58,324 bases of DNA from a virus. Each line of letters starts with the position of its first letter. The first letter of the stretch is position 1. The notes below the pieces were generated by a model. The model worked only from the letters and a program-made list of their open reading frames with translations. It was not told the DNA's origin and did not search any database. Below are positions 48,542 through 57,640 of this stretch, piece by piece. Both the position numbers and the translations under genes were made by a program. The stretch covers positions 1 to 58,324 of IMG/VR virus record IMGVR_UViG_3300043602_000067; one strand, written 5' to 3'.

Positions 48542-48889
48542 TTACGCATCGAGCAAGGCTTCGGCCTCCTCGTAAGAGGTGATCACACCGGCTACGCCGC
48601 CTGCACGGATGATCTGCTTGATCGTGTGGGCCTGGGATGGAGATACCTGCCCATCAGGCATCTTCACTTCCAGGCCCACGTACCGCCCTTGATAGCAGCC
48701 TAGGATGTCCGGTAGCCCACGCCTCTGCATGGAGCTACCGTGGATCACCTCCCAGAAACCAGAACGCTCCTCTCGTAGCCGCTTGATGATGCGGGTACGG
48801 AGGAGCGTTTCGGCTTTGCTAGGCAGGGCGCCTTGCCCGTGTGAGTGCTCTGCTAGCGCGTCGGCGCTGTCGAGCGCGGTTCTTCTCAC
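48542..48889 (-). CDS. VRR-NUC domain nuclease
   Basis: The core SSMQRRGLPDILGCYQGRYVGLEVKMPDGQVSPSQ contains the PD ... E-x-K nuclease signature of the VRR-NUC family, used by phages for junction or flap cleavage. The last gene of the leftward block, converging on the holin with a 16-bp gap. The start is uncertain: GTG 48889 overlaps the next gene by 71 bases. Confidence 0.8.
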   Translation of the reverse strand: MRRTALDSADALAEHSHGQGALPSKAETLLRTRIIKRLREERSGFWEVIHGSSMQRRGLPDILGCYQGRYVGLEVKMPDGQVSPSQAHTIKQIIRAGGVAGVITSYEEAEALLDA

Positions 48890-48989
48890 GCACCTTACGC
48901 GAGCGTAGTTTCAAGGACCCGCGGCTCTGCCGACCTTGCGCCAGCAGAACGCCACGGATGATGTCATCGAGAGAGCCTACGAGGCCCAT
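48819..48989 (-). CDS. Small basic protein, 56 aa
   Basis: ATG 48989, after the single-strand-binding gene. Acidic start (MGLVGSLDDIIRGVLL) followed by a strongly basic tail (SLKLRSRKVREKNRARQRRR) that could bind nucleic acid. Overlaps the VRR-NUC frame. Confidence 0.45.
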   Translation of the reverse strand: MGLVGSLDDIIRGVLLAQGRQSRGSLKLRSRKVREKNRARQRRRASRALTRARRPA

Positions 48990-48991
48990 AG

Positions 48992-49654
48992 CTAGATGTT
49001 CTCCAGCTCCTCGACTTCGATCTCGTCCTCGTCGTCCGACGACGCGACCTCTTCCGCTGCCGCTTCGACAGCCTTCTTGGCAGCACGCCCGTTGCTTGCG
49101 GCCTTCGGCGCTGGTGCCTCTTCCTCCTCCGAGTCGTCCTCAGCGGCGCCACCCTCTGCTGGGTTGTAGCCGATGAAGCGCGAGGCCGGGAACGTGCCCT
49201 TGATCTCGGAGCGAACCTGCTCTTCGTAGTTCTTGTCGGTGTACGGCTTGCCGTCCGCCAACGTCCCACCGATGAGCATCCCGATCTTGTCATCGAGACG
49301 CAGGGCGAACGCCTTGCCGGTCGTCTCCTTCCCCGTCAGGTCATCCACGAAGTTGCGGGTGAACCACAGGCCACCGCTGTCGGGCATGATCTGCAGGTTC
49401 TGGTAGACGGTTTCTCCCATACCGGCCTTCGCTGCGGCAAAGTTGGGCGTGCCAACGATGCGTAGCTGAGCTGCGATCTGACGACGCCCTGCCTGGTTGT
49501 TGATCGGCACGTTCTTGGCTGCCGTCAACTGGAGCAGGTAGTCGCCTGCAGGTACCTGCGCGGCTTTCCCGCCGCCTCGTGGATCGAGCTTGGTGAAGTC
49601 GAGGTTGACGACGTTCTCGTCTGTACCTGGACCCTTCTTGACCGCTGTTGGCAC
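48992..49654 (-). CDS. Single-strand DNA-binding-like protein
   Basis: 220 residues: OB-like beta text in the first 150 (DYLLQLTAAKNVPINNQAGRRQIAAQLRIVG, LWFTRNFVDDLTG) and an acidic C-terminal tail ending DDEDEIEVEELENI, the property that lets SSBs contact partner proteins. The gene beside the Sak4-like ATPase fits phage single-strand annealing modules. Assignment by composition and context. Confidence 0.7.
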   Translation of the reverse strand: MPTAVKKGPGTDENVVNLDFTKLDPRGGGKAAQVPAGDYLLQLTAAKNVPINNQAGRRQIAAQLRIVGTPNFAAAKAGMGETVYQNLQIMPDSGGLWFTRNFVDDLTGKETTGKAFALRLDDKIGMLIGGTLADGKPYTDKNYEEQVRSEIKGTFPASRFIGYNPAEGGAAEDDSEEEEAPAPKAASNGRAAKKAVEAAAEEVASSDDEDEIEVEELENI

Positions 49655-49671
49655 TGACTTCCTCCTTAGCG

Positions 49672-50571
49672 CTAGATGGTTTCGAGGACCATGCCGCCTT
49701 CTTCGGCGGTGTCCTCCTCATCCTCGTCCACTGCCGTGGCGGCAAACAGATCGAGGTCTTCCGGTGGCAGCTCACCCGTCTTGGCTCGTATGTCCATGAT
49801 CGCGGCGAGCGTCGGATTAGCCATTATCGCAGGCAAACCACGCACGCGTGTGCCTACGGCGTAACGCGGATTGTCCCGCAGGTGCATCCGCCGTTGCTTC
49901 ACTTTTGATCCGTCAGGCATCACCTCCGTGTGGTCTGGATCTGCGTATAGATGGCCGATCGTTCCCACGGCGCCCTGCAGGACACCGAGCGACGATGGGT
50001 TGAGGTCAGCAACGATCTGGTTCTCGCCAGTCTTGTTGCCGTCGTCGTCGCGCACCTGGACAGTGCGCTCCTGTGCCGTGAACACGACATTGATGGGTAG
50101 GTTGACCCAGCGCAGGATCTCGTTGTTGAAAATCTGCGCCCGCTTCTGCTGGTGATCCATGGTCGGCATGAGCGGATCGAGCCTGTGCTCCTGGCCCATC
50201 ACGTAGCGCAGGCACAGGTTGGTCCACATGGTGGCCGTATCGATCACGACCATCTCGTGCGGGTGATCCTGCGTAGCCAAGAACCAGAACAACCCTTCGG
50301 TCTGCTCCCAACGAGTCAACGGGAACACCGTGATGTCCTTATGGCCACGACCTGCCAGCACCTCTGTACCCGCGGGGTCGATCGATACGATAAGTGTGTT
50401 CAGGCCACTGGACGCACCTAGTGTGGTCTTACCGATCTTCTGACGAGCGAAGAACAGACCACGGAAGGGTCCGAGTGTCTCGTCGAGTGGCTTGATCAAC
50501 TTGACTACCTCGGCCATCGCGGTCTGACGCTCCTTTACGTCAGGTTGGTCCTGTTTGATTGGTGTAGCCAT
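49672..50571 (-). CDS. Sak4-like RecA-fold ATPase
   Basis: 299 residues, Walker A FARQKIGKTTLG (about 41-52) and Walker B MVVIDTATM (about 107-115), with VVFTAQERTV after it; the AAA_24/Sak4 arrangement. Sak4 proteins stimulate strand annealing together with an SSB. Acidic C-terminal tail. Co-transcribed with the SSB-like gene, separated by 17 bases. Confidence 0.8.
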   Translation of the reverse strand: MATPIKQDQPDVKERQTAMAEVVKLIKPLDETLGPFRGLFFARQKIGKTTLGASSGLNTLIVSIDPAGTEVLAGRGHKDITVFPLTRWEQTEGLFWFLATQDHPHEMVVIDTATMWTNLCLRYVMGQEHRLDPLMPTMDHQQKRAQIFNNEILRWVNLPINVVFTAQERTVQVRDDDGNKTGENQIVADLNPSSLGVLQGAVGTIGHLYADPDHTEVMPDGSKVKQRRMHLRDNPRYAVGTRVRGLPAIMANPTLAAIMDIRAKTGELPPEDLDLFAATAVDEDEEDTAEEGGMVLETI

Positions 50572-50590
50572 CGCTCCTCCTATATGACCT

Positions 50591-51145
50591 CTAACTCTTC
50601 CTCGATTTCAATAGCCGTCTCGGCTGGCGCTTCATCACCCCACGAGTCCCAGCCTTCGCGGCACGCCGGGCGAACAACTCGATGCGTGGCGCTGGGCTGA
50701 CCTTCTCGGCTATCTCGTAGAGCACGTCGGGCTTGATCGAGTGCCCGGTCTTCTTAGCCTCGAACCAGTTACGCACTCGATCGGCGGGTGGGATAGGCGC
50801 CTTGCCTTTGACGCCAAACATGACGTGCTCGGTGTCACCCCGGAAGTAGTAGCCAAGGCCCAACGTGCCCAGTTTGCGCCAAGTCAACATGGTGACGTAG
50901 CGGAAGCCCCATGCGTCCATCAGGTCTATGCCGTAGGGGATCATTGGGTTGGTGATCCACAGATACAGATGGGCGTCTGCTGCTGACAGTTCACGGATAC
51001 CGCGCAACGACTGGATCTCACTCGGGGAGAGTGTTGGGTATTGCTTGATCGCAGCGGGCAGCGTGTGTGGTTTATTGCTAGTCGAGGTGGGCTTGTCCGT
51101 CTTATATGCCCACGGCGGATCAGCAACGATGGTGCCGTACTTCAT
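50591..51145 (-). CDS. MT-A70-type DNA adenine N6-methyltransferase
   Basis: The catalytic DPPW motif (residues 9-12 in IVADPPWAYKT) and the LYLWITNPMIPYGIDLMDAWGFRYVTMLTWRK segment place it in the MT-A70 family. It probably modifies adenines in phage DNA. It is the second methyltransferase in the window, with no restriction partner. Coupled to the RecB-like gene. Confidence 0.85.
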   Translation of the reverse strand: MKYGTIVADPPWAYKTDKPTSTSNKPHTLPAAIKQYPTLSPSEIQSLRGIRELSAADAHLYLWITNPMIPYGIDLMDAWGFRYVTMLTWRKLGTLGLGYYFRGDTEHVMFGVKGKAPIPPADRVRNWFEAKKTGHSIKPDVLYEIAEKVSPAPRIELFARRAAKAGTRGVMKRQPRRLLKSRKS

Positions 51146-52149
51146 GCCGCTCTCTTCGGGCGTTTGCCCTCGATCGTGAAATTGTTTTCACGCAGGTATG
51201 CCATGTCGAGGCCGAACAGCTCGCCCCGACAGAGCTGCTGGTAGGGGCACCAGTCGCAGTCCCTGGTGATGTTGCGCACGTTGGTGTTGAGAGTGCTATT
51301 GAATATCTCGCGCGCCGTCCTGTCGGCGTCCTCCATGATCTTCTCAACCACGCCCTCCGAGCGCGGCAGTCGGTACTTGCGGAGGAACGGGCTGGACGCT
51401 GCCAGCGGCGCGAGCGTGTCCCTGTACTCCTTCGGGTCGAAGCCGTTCTTCTTCAGGAAGGTGAACACGGTCGGGTAGTCGGTACTGATCTCCTGCTTGC
51501 TGATGCTGCCATCCTTGTTGAGCTTGGGCAGCGTGGGCGCGACCGACTTGATGTAGCTGTACTCGATGCCAGCCGCCTCGATGCCCATGGCTTCCTTGGC
51601 GCCATGGATGTAGATCGTGAGTTGCGGGTCCATGGTGTGGAACGCGCCCTCGTTGGGGATCTCGCCCCACACCTTGTGGTCGCGTATCCAGATCAGGCCG
51701 TCCTCATCCTCGTACACCAGGTCGAGCACGCCGACGAGGATGTACTCCAGCCCGTCCTCATCCACGACCCTCAGCTCGAAGCGCACCTCGACGCCGAGCA
51801 CCTTGATCTTCTCGTTGCGGTAGTACCACAGGTACGACGCCATGATCCGCTCTACCTGCTTGGGCAGCGGCTCCAGGTCATCGTCACTCTTCTTCTTGCT
51901 GGTGCCCCGATCGAGCTGGCGCTGCTCCTCGTCGAAGAGCTTGTTGTACTGCTTGACGTACGACGCGTGGGCCGTCTTCCAGTCCTTACCCTCGTAGTGC
52001 GCCTGCAGGCAGGAGTGCACCCAGCTACCGAGGTGCAGTGGCCTCTCCAGCCGCTTGGGCACCAGCCGCTGCGTATAGCGGTAGCCGTAGCGCTGCTGAC
52101 ACTGCCGCCACAGGCTGATCTGGGAGTGGCTGACTTTAGGCAGGGTCAT
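51142..52149 (-). CDS. RecB/Cas4-like nuclease (PD-(D/E)XK) with iron-sulfur cysteines
   Basis: 335 residues. HSQISLWRQCQQRYGYRY (N-terminal Cys), LGSWVHSCLQAHYEG, VGVLDLVYEDEDGLIWIRDHKV (D and DxK-like active site), and C-terminal CDWCPYQQLC give the RecB/AddB/Cas4 order with four Cys for a 4Fe-4S cluster. It processes DNA ends. ATG 52149 overlaps the HNH stop. Confidence 0.85.
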   Translation of the reverse strand: MTLPKVSHSQISLWRQCQQRYGYRYTQRLVPKRLERPLHLGSWVHSCLQAHYEGKDWKTAHASYVKQYNKLFDEEQRQLDRGTSKKKSDDDLEPLPKQVERIMASYLWYYRNEKIKVLGVEVRFELRVVDEDGLEYILVGVLDLVYEDEDGLIWIRDHKVWGEIPNEGAFHTMDPQLTIYIHGAKEAMGIEAAGIEYSYIKSVAPTLPKLNKDGSISKQEISTDYPTVFTFLKKNGFDPKEYRDTLAPLAASSPFLRKYRLPRSEGVVEKIMEDADRTAREIFNSTLNTNVRNITRDCDWCPYQQLCRGELFGLDMAYLRENNFTIEGKRPKRAA

Positions 52150-52589
52150 TCCCCACCCCAATGCTTGACGAGGTATGACGCAGCCTCAGCCAGCAAAGTA
52201 GGATCGTCCTTGAACCAGCCAAGGCCACTATTGCAGTGTTGGCACAGAACACCTCTCACCAAACCAGTTGAGTGGTCATGGTCTACATAGCCCGTCGTCG
52301 CAGTCAAAGGGCTAGAACAGATTGCACAAACACCGTGCTGGCGTTCAAGTAAAGCAGCAACCTGCGCCTCATCGACACCATACTTCCGTATCCGGTGGCT
52401 AATCCTGGCGCACGTGGGGCAGAACCCGTAACCATCGCGCCTAAGAGTTTTGAGATGGCCGTACTTACAAGTGGTTGTGCGTGGACGCGAGTAGTAGCAC
52501 TGACGAGATGAGTAACGACGCCAACGCTGACCCCTATGCCTAGACCGACTAACTGATCGCCCACAACCACACGCGCACACCGGAGACAC
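52146..52589 (-). CDS. Endonuclease VII-like HNH nuclease
   Basis: GTG start. CAIC, VDHDHSTGLVRGVLCQHCNSGLGWFKDDPTLLAEAASYLVKHW is the endonuclease VII/HNH signature (C-x2-C ... HDH ... C-x2-C), a resolvase family from T4. The basic N-terminus has an additional CACGCG cluster. It may resolve branched DNA or be a free-standing homing nuclease. Sits between polymerase and RecB-like genes. Confidence 0.85.
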   Translation of the reverse strand: MSPVCACGCGRSVSRSRHRGQRWRRYSSRQCYYSRPRTTTCKYGHLKTLRRDGYGFCPTCARISHRIRKYGVDEAQVAALLERQHGVCAICSSPLTATTGYVDHDHSTGLVRGVLCQHCNSGLGWFKDDPTLLAEAASYLVKHWGGE

Positions 52590-52590
52590 G

Positions 52591-55020
52591 CTACTTACCT
52601 CCCCACCAGCGAGTCAGAGTAACGTCCGCGATAATGGGCACAGGAGGGTCGAAGCCGAACATCTCCTCGATCGGTAGGCTCTCCATGACGCTTTTGATGT
52701 GCTCGGAGGATTGCTCAGCCGTGTCCTCGGGGGACTCGAACAGGATGCTGTCGTGGACCTGGCCGATCATCTCGGTACCTTGGCGGGATAGGAACTCGTC
52801 GTGTTCCAGCGCCACCATGGCCATCAGCGTCAGGTCGCTGGCGAAGCCCTGCACTGGTGAGTTGATCGCCTGGCGCTCCGCCATCTCACGCATCTCCTTG
52901 TCGCCTGAGCGCACGGCTGGTAGCCGACGACGCCTGCCGATGGGTGAGTCCACGTAGCCCAGCACCTGTACCTGGCGGCGCTGGCTGGCGTGCCAGTTCA
53001 CGAGTTGCGGGAAGCGCAGGAAGAACGAGGCGCGATAGTGCTGGGCCTCCTCATCACTGACGTTGATGCCGAAGGTCTTGCGGGCGTAGGGGATGAACCC
53101 GCGCCAGCCCATGCCGTAGATGAAACCGAAGCTCACAGGCTTGGCCCTGCTGCGCTCCTCCTTCGTTACGTACTGCGCAGGCTTGCCGGTGATCGAGCTG
53201 GCCATCTCCATGTGCAGGTCGAGACCATCCTGATAGACCTTCATCATCGCCGGGTCGTGGCTGACCATGGCAGCGATGCGCAGCTCGATCTGGCTGAAGT
53301 CCGCCTCGATCAGCATGTAGCCCGGTGGCGCCGTGATGATGCCGCGGATGAAGTGGTCGCGTGGCACCTGCTGGAGATTGCTCGACAGCCTGCCGGTGAC
53401 GGTGCCGGTCACGTTGTAGTTCGGATAGATGCGCCGCTCTCGCGTGACCAGTATCTGGTCCTTCCAGTTGCGGGTGTACGTGCCCTCCTGCTTGACCAGT
53501 CCCCTGTGCTCCAACAGCAGGGGCACCATGGGATGCTTATCCCACAGGTCGAGCAGCACCTCCTCGTCAACAGCCGCGTCCTTCCAAGCCACCTCGCCCT
53601 TGGCTTTGGGCGTCTCCTTGACGATGGGCAGGCCGAGCGTCTCGAACATGAACTGCAGCAGGAAGTGCGAGCGGTTCCAGTTGGCATGGACCTGCTTGTC
53701 AGCAGGGACATACGACAGCATCTGCTCTTCGAGCGCGGCCATCTGCTGCTTCAACGCCACGTGTCGGTCGCGCAGGCGTCGGATGGACACCGGAAAGCCG
53801 CGCAGTTCCACGTCCACCAGCAGGTTCTGGGCAGGCATCGTGATGTGCTTGTAGATGCGCGCCAACCGCGGCTGCTTGATCAGCTTCTCGCGGAAGATGT
53901 GGTAGAGCTGCAGCGTGTAGTCCGCGTCCTTGGCGTTGTAGAGGGCCAGCTTGTCGAGGGGATCATGGCCGTCGTGCTTCAGCCCCTCGGCCCACGGTGT
54001 TGCACCCAAGTACTGCACCGCCAGTGGCTTCAGCTTTTTGCTCAGCGTGTTCTCGTTGAGCAGGTGGATCATCAGCAGCGTATCGAAGAACGCCTGCAGC
54101 GGGCCTGAGCCACGCACACGCAGGCCCTGCAGGTCGAACTTGACGTTGTGCCCGCCGAGCTTCTTACCCTGCAGAGCCTCGTGCATCCCCTTGTAGAACG
54201 AACCGATTGATCGTTCGAGCACCGAGTCTGGCGCCCACTCCGCCTCCCGATGCTCTAGTGGCACCACCCACGCCGTGCCGGGTTCCCATGAGAAGCCGAT
54301 AGTCTCCACTTTGTAGTCCGGTGCCCACGGCTGCAATCCGGCCCCCTCGCGATCGTCGGTAGGCGCCGTCTCGATGTCGAACGCGATAGGTGTATCGACG
54401 CGTCGTAGCTCACGCAGGAACTCGAACCTAAGACCATCGTTATCGACGAGGTTCATCTGCGTCTCGGGCGGGCCGGTGGTATTGCCGTCGAGGAAGCGCT
54501 TGGCTACCTGCAGGCCGGTGCGGAACGAGTCGGTGTGTCCAGGATCACGCAGCACGTAGGCGGGGTGCAGGATAGGCAGCACGGTGCGGCCGTCCTTCTC
54601 GTAGATGGCGTTGGCCTTGCTGGTGATGCCGCTCGTCTTCAGCACGCCCTGCATGGCGGTGTTGCCCATGACGATGACCAGCTCAGGGGCAACCAGCTTC
54701 AACTCCGCGTCGAGGTACGGGCGACACGCCTCCATCTCCTTGCGCGTGGGCTGTCGATCGTCTGGCGGGTAGCACTTCGCCGTGTTGGTGACGAACACTG
54801 TTTCACGTGGAATGCCTGCGCGCTCCAGCTCCTCATCGAGTAGCTGACCAGCCTTGCCAACGAACGGGATGCCCTGCTGGTCCTCGTTGTAGCCGGGCGC
54901 CTGACCGATGATCATCACCCGCGCATCCGTAGGTCCGTTGCCCATGATGCACACCTCAGTGGCGTTCTCGTGGAGCGGGCACAGCGTGCAGGACTCATTG
55001 CGTATCTCGGCAAGGGTCAT
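52591..55020 (-). CDS. Uracil-DNA glycosylase (family 4) - DNA polymerase I fusion
   Basis: 809 residues. Residues 1-175 are a family-4 UDG: C11, C14, C83, C99 (4Fe-4S), GQAPG (39-43) and HPA (152-154). The 3'-5' exonuclease follows (AFDIET 213-218, GHNVKFDL, YNAKDADYT), then the family A polymerase with motif A DFSQIELRIA (about 573), motif B RSRAKPVSFGFIYG and motif C VHDSILFE (about 753). It combines replication with uracil detection or removal. ATG 55020 gives an ATGA overlap with the upstream gene; the longer frame from 55155 is not needed. Confidence 0.92.
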   Translation of the reverse strand: MTLAEIRNESCTLCPLHENATEVCIMGNGPTDARVMIIGQAPGYNEDQQGIPFVGKAGQLLDEELERAGIPRETVFVTNTAKCYPPDDRQPTRKEMEACRPYLDAELKLVAPELVIVMGNTAMQGVLKTSGITSKANAIYEKDGRTVLPILHPAYVLRDPGHTDSFRTGLQVAKRFLDGNTTGPPETQMNLVDNDGLRFEFLRELRRVDTPIAFDIETAPTDDREGAGLQPWAPDYKVETIGFSWEPGTAWVVPLEHREAEWAPDSVLERSIGSFYKGMHEALQGKKLGGHNVKFDLQGLRVRGSGPLQAFFDTLLMIHLLNENTLSKKLKPLAVQYLGATPWAEGLKHDGHDPLDKLALYNAKDADYTLQLYHIFREKLIKQPRLARIYKHITMPAQNLLVDVELRGFPVSIRRLRDRHVALKQQMAALEEQMLSYVPADKQVHANWNRSHFLLQFMFETLGLPIVKETPKAKGEVAWKDAAVDEEVLLDLWDKHPMVPLLLEHRGLVKQEGTYTRNWKDQILVTRERRIYPNYNVTGTVTGRLSSNLQQVPRDHFIRGIITAPPGYMLIEADFSQIELRIAAMVSHDPAMMKVYQDGLDLHMEMASSITGKPAQYVTKEERSRAKPVSFGFIYGMGWRGFIPYARKTFGINVSDEEAQHYRASFFLRFPQLVNWHASQRRQVQVLGYVDSPIGRRRRLPAVRSGDKEMREMAERQAINSPVQGFASDLTLMAMVALEHDEFLSRQGTEMIGQVHDSILFESPEDTAEQSSEHIKSVMESLPIEEMFGFDPPVPIIADVTLTRWWGGK

Positions 55021-55283
55021 ACGGCTCGGCGCTTGTACCACTCGCCCACTTTCAAGCAGAGCCAGCCGAACCCACAGATAGGTATCCAGAGGGGGGCTAG
55101 CAGAATGACCAACGCGCTGCCCAACGCGACACCCATCCCAACCAATCCGTACCACATCAACCGATCGACGATGTTGTCCTCGTCTCCCAACGTACCGATC
55201 AGGTCGGGGTCATACTCGGGGATCGTTGGCCTACGATTGGGTTCCGGGGGTGGGGGCTGGTACGTGTCGCCGCCTGTAACCAT
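55017..55283 (-). CDS. Small membrane protein, 88 aa
   Basis: GTG or ATG start at 55283. A proline-rich N-terminus and a hydrophobic C-terminal half (LMWYGLVGMGVALGSALVILLAPLWIPICGFGWLCL) predict one or two membrane helices. No known role beside the polymerase gene. Confidence 0.65.
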   Translation of the reverse strand: MVTGGDTYQPPPPEPNRRPTIPEYDPDLIGTLGDEDNIVDRLMWYGLVGMGVALGSALVILLAPLWIPICGFGWLCLKVGEWYKRRAV

Positions 55284-55537
55284 CAGGTAGTCCCCGAGAA
55301 CTTGCCGGTACGTGACGGTGACATCTGATCGAGGTCGGCGGGATCAGTATGCACGTAGCCTGCGAGTTTATTAGCAACCTCGAAGTCGAGCGTCTTGACG
55401 GTGACCCAAAAGGTCATGTCGTCGTACTTCTGGAGAAGCCAAACACCATCTCTACTCTGCTCGAAGTCGAGAGGCCCATGAACTATTGGGTTAGGCGCAA
55501 GCAATCGCGCTAGCCGCCACCGCAGTCGTCTAATCAT
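55283..55537 (-). CDS. Hypothetical protein, 84 aa
   Basis: Basic arginine-rich start (MIRRLRWRLARLL) and a beta-rich middle (VWLLQKYDDMTFWVTVKTLDF). Overlaps neighbours by one base on each side. Not recognised. Confidence 0.6.
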   Translation of the reverse strand: MIRRLRWRLARLLAPNPIVHGPLDFEQSRDGVWLLQKYDDMTFWVTVKTLDFEVANKLAGYVHTDPADLDQMSPSRTGKFSGTT

Positions 55538-55761
55538 CAGTCGCGGAACCCCGCGGCGACCTTGCGGATGTCGTCCTCGGCACGCAGTGCTGCCTCGACC
55601 TTCTCGAAGAACTCGTCCTTGGACATGCCCGTGGCAGCCAGCATCAGCCCGACCAGCGTGTCGAATTCCATCTGGCGGGCGAGCGGTGGGCCGTACTCGT
55701 TGTAGTACGCCTGGCGCCTGTTCTTGATACGTGGTTGTGGAAGTACGAGGTCGTCCATCAC
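55537..55761 (-). CDS. Hypothetical protein, 74 aa
   Basis: Helical protein with FDTLVGLMLAATGMSKDEFFEKVEAALRAEDD. Start ATG at 55761 or 55758; ATGA overlap with the upstream gene. Not recognised. Confidence 0.6.
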   Translation of the reverse strand: MMDDLVLPQPRIKNRRQAYYNEYGPPLARQMEFDTLVGLMLAATGMSKDEFFEKVEAALRAEDDIRKVAAGFRD

Positions 55762-56012
55762 TCCTCTTTCTGGGAGATCATCTTCTCGTTCAACCAGTCC
55801 CGCAGCAGGCAGGCCGTGTAGTTGTCGAGGACGGTCTTCTTGCCGTTGATGCTTATCTGCAGGCGGTGGTACGGGTGTTCCGTCAGGATGCCTATTGGCT
55901 GCAGCTCTAACTTGATCTCCGGGTATCCGTTCTCGCGGTCGATCATCGCCCCTTCGAGGTCCAGATGCTCGGTCGTGTATGAGATACCGGCATCTGCTGT
56001 TGGAATGGTCAT
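55758..56012 (-). CDS. Hypothetical protein, 84 aa
   Basis: The start at ATG 56012 is favoured since AAAGGAGG lies seven bases upstream; an ATG at 56018 would be only one base from the site. Beta-rich, with a helix LLRDWLNEKMI at the end. Not recognised. Confidence 0.6.
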   Translation of the reverse strand: MTIPTADAGISYTTEHLDLEGAMIDRENGYPEIKLELQPIGILTEHPYHRLQISINGKKTVLDNYTACLLRDWLNEKMISQKEE

Positions 56013-56068
56013 AGGCATACCTCCTTTCACCTGATCTGAGTGGCGCTCAGAACCTACAGTGTAGCGCT

Positions 56069-57640
56069 TCAGTCGGTGGCGTCAAGTAGCGATCTGGGGT
56101 TGTGGATGATGGCCTCGGCCATCTCGCTGCGCTCGTCCATGACGCGCCGCTGGATGATGTCGATCGTCCTCGTGGCGAGTAACCGGTAGATGCCCAGTGG
56201 CCGATGCAGCCGCGGGTTCAGGGTGCGCTCGCATGCTTGGATGTACTCGGCCCAGTTGTATCCCAGCGAGTAGAAGATGGACAGTCGAGCTGCACTGAGA
56301 TCGATGCCCAGCGAGCCGCTCTGCATCTGGGCGATGAACACGGGCACAGAGGGGGAGGTCTGGAACCGGGCGATGTTCGCCGTCCTGTCCTTGGGCTTCG
56401 TCTCGCCGGTTAGCATGGCGTGGTCTAGCTTGCGCGTAGCCAGCGCCTCACTCAGCCGGTGGTAGTCGTGGACGAAACGACAGAACAGCACGACCTTCTC
56501 GTCCTGCTCGACGATGTTCTCGATCAACTCCATGCACGCCCGCAGCTTGCTGTCGTCAATGTCTACCTCGACGCCCAGCTCATCCTTGATGAAGCCGCTG
56601 GTGATCTGGCTGAGGCGCACCAGCTTGGTGAGCACGTTGGTTGCCAGCGCTGTCTTGGTGCCGCTCAGGTGCTCGAACTCGACGATCAGCTCCTTCGCCA
56701 TCTCGTCATAGATACGCCTGGCTTTGGGGGATAGCGTGACCTTGATGTCCTGCGGCGGCATGCGCTCGGGCAGGTCGGGGAACGCATCCGCGAGGGTGAT
56801 GGCGTACGAGTGGGCACGTATGCGCTCGGTCAGCTCGGGCATGTTCCTGTAGTGGCTGACCTCGTACAAATCCGGTGCGTGTCTCGACGGCACCCACGTG
56901 GCGTAGTGGTCAGCGAAGCCCTCACACGTCTCGTCGTGCTCGTGGATGCGCCCGGTGCCTGAGTCCTTCTTCCAGCAGCGCCACTTGGTCTGCTCGAATA
57001 CCTCGCTGTCAGCGAAGCGGAACAGGCCGTAGGCATCTAGCGGCCACTTGGTTATCGGCGTGCCGGTCAGTGCCAGCCGCATCGGTGCTGCCTTGCCCAG
57101 CCTGTTCAGTGCCATGCTCTGGCGGCTGGTGTACTGCTTGATCTTGTGCGCCTCGTCGGCCACCACCAGGTCCGGCTTCCAGTGGGCGATGATCTCGTCG
57201 AGTGGCACCTTGCGCTCGCCACCTCGTGGACCATGCTCCACGACCGGGCGCCACACCATCTCGTAGTTGACCAGCACCCAGTGGATGCCCTCGCCGGGAA
57301 AGCTATCATCCTGACCAGCTTCCACCATCTCGCGCATGAACTCCGCGTTCTTCACCGTGGAGTTACGCAACTGGCTGACCACGTAAGAGACAGGTGAGTG
57401 CTTGCCTATCTCGCTCTGCCACACGTCGAGCGCCACTATCGGCGCGACGATCAGCACTCGGCGCAGGCCAAGGTTGTGGTAGGCGATGCCTGCCCAGTCC
57501 ACGATCACCTTCGTCTTGCCGGTGCGCATGGGCATGAACAGCCCACCCTTGCCACCGAGCTTGGCCAACTTCCCGAGCGCTCGCTTCTGGTGGCTGTACG
57601 GCTCCGTCTTGTACGTGTAGCGGAGCGGGCTACTCGTCAC
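56069..57640 (-). CDS. SNF2-family DNA helicase/translocase
   Basis: 523 residues. Motif I MPMRTGKTK (36-44), motif II VVADEAHK, motif III LALTGTP, and in the second RecA domain motifs V/VI AQMQSGSLGIDLSAARLSIF and QACERTLNPRLHR. An inserted cysteine pair (RCWKKDSGTGRIHEHDETC) may bind zinc. SNF2 proteins translocate on duplex DNA and are frequent in phage replication modules. GTG start at 57640 overlaps the HTH gene by 11 bases. Confidence 0.88.
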   Translation of the reverse strand: MTSSPLRYTYKTEPYSHQKRALGKLAKLGGKGGLFMPMRTGKTKVIVDWAGIAYHNLGLRRVLIVAPIVALDVWQSEIGKHSPVSYVVSQLRNSTVKNAEFMREMVEAGQDDSFPGEGIHWVLVNYEMVWRPVVEHGPRGGERKVPLDEIIAHWKPDLVVADEAHKIKQYTSRQSMALNRLGKAAPMRLALTGTPITKWPLDAYGLFRFADSEVFEQTKWRCWKKDSGTGRIHEHDETCEGFADHYATWVPSRHAPDLYEVSHYRNMPELTERIRAHSYAITLADAFPDLPERMPPQDIKVTLSPKARRIYDEMAKELIVEFEHLSGTKTALATNVLTKLVRLSQITSGFIKDELGVEVDIDDSKLRACMELIENIVEQDEKVVLFCRFVHDYHRLSEALATRKLDHAMLTGETKPKDRTANIARFQTSPSVPVFIAQMQSGSLGIDLSAARLSIFYSLGYNWAEYIQACERTLNPRLHRPLGIYRLLATRTIDIIQRRVMDERSEMAEAIIHNPRSLLDATD

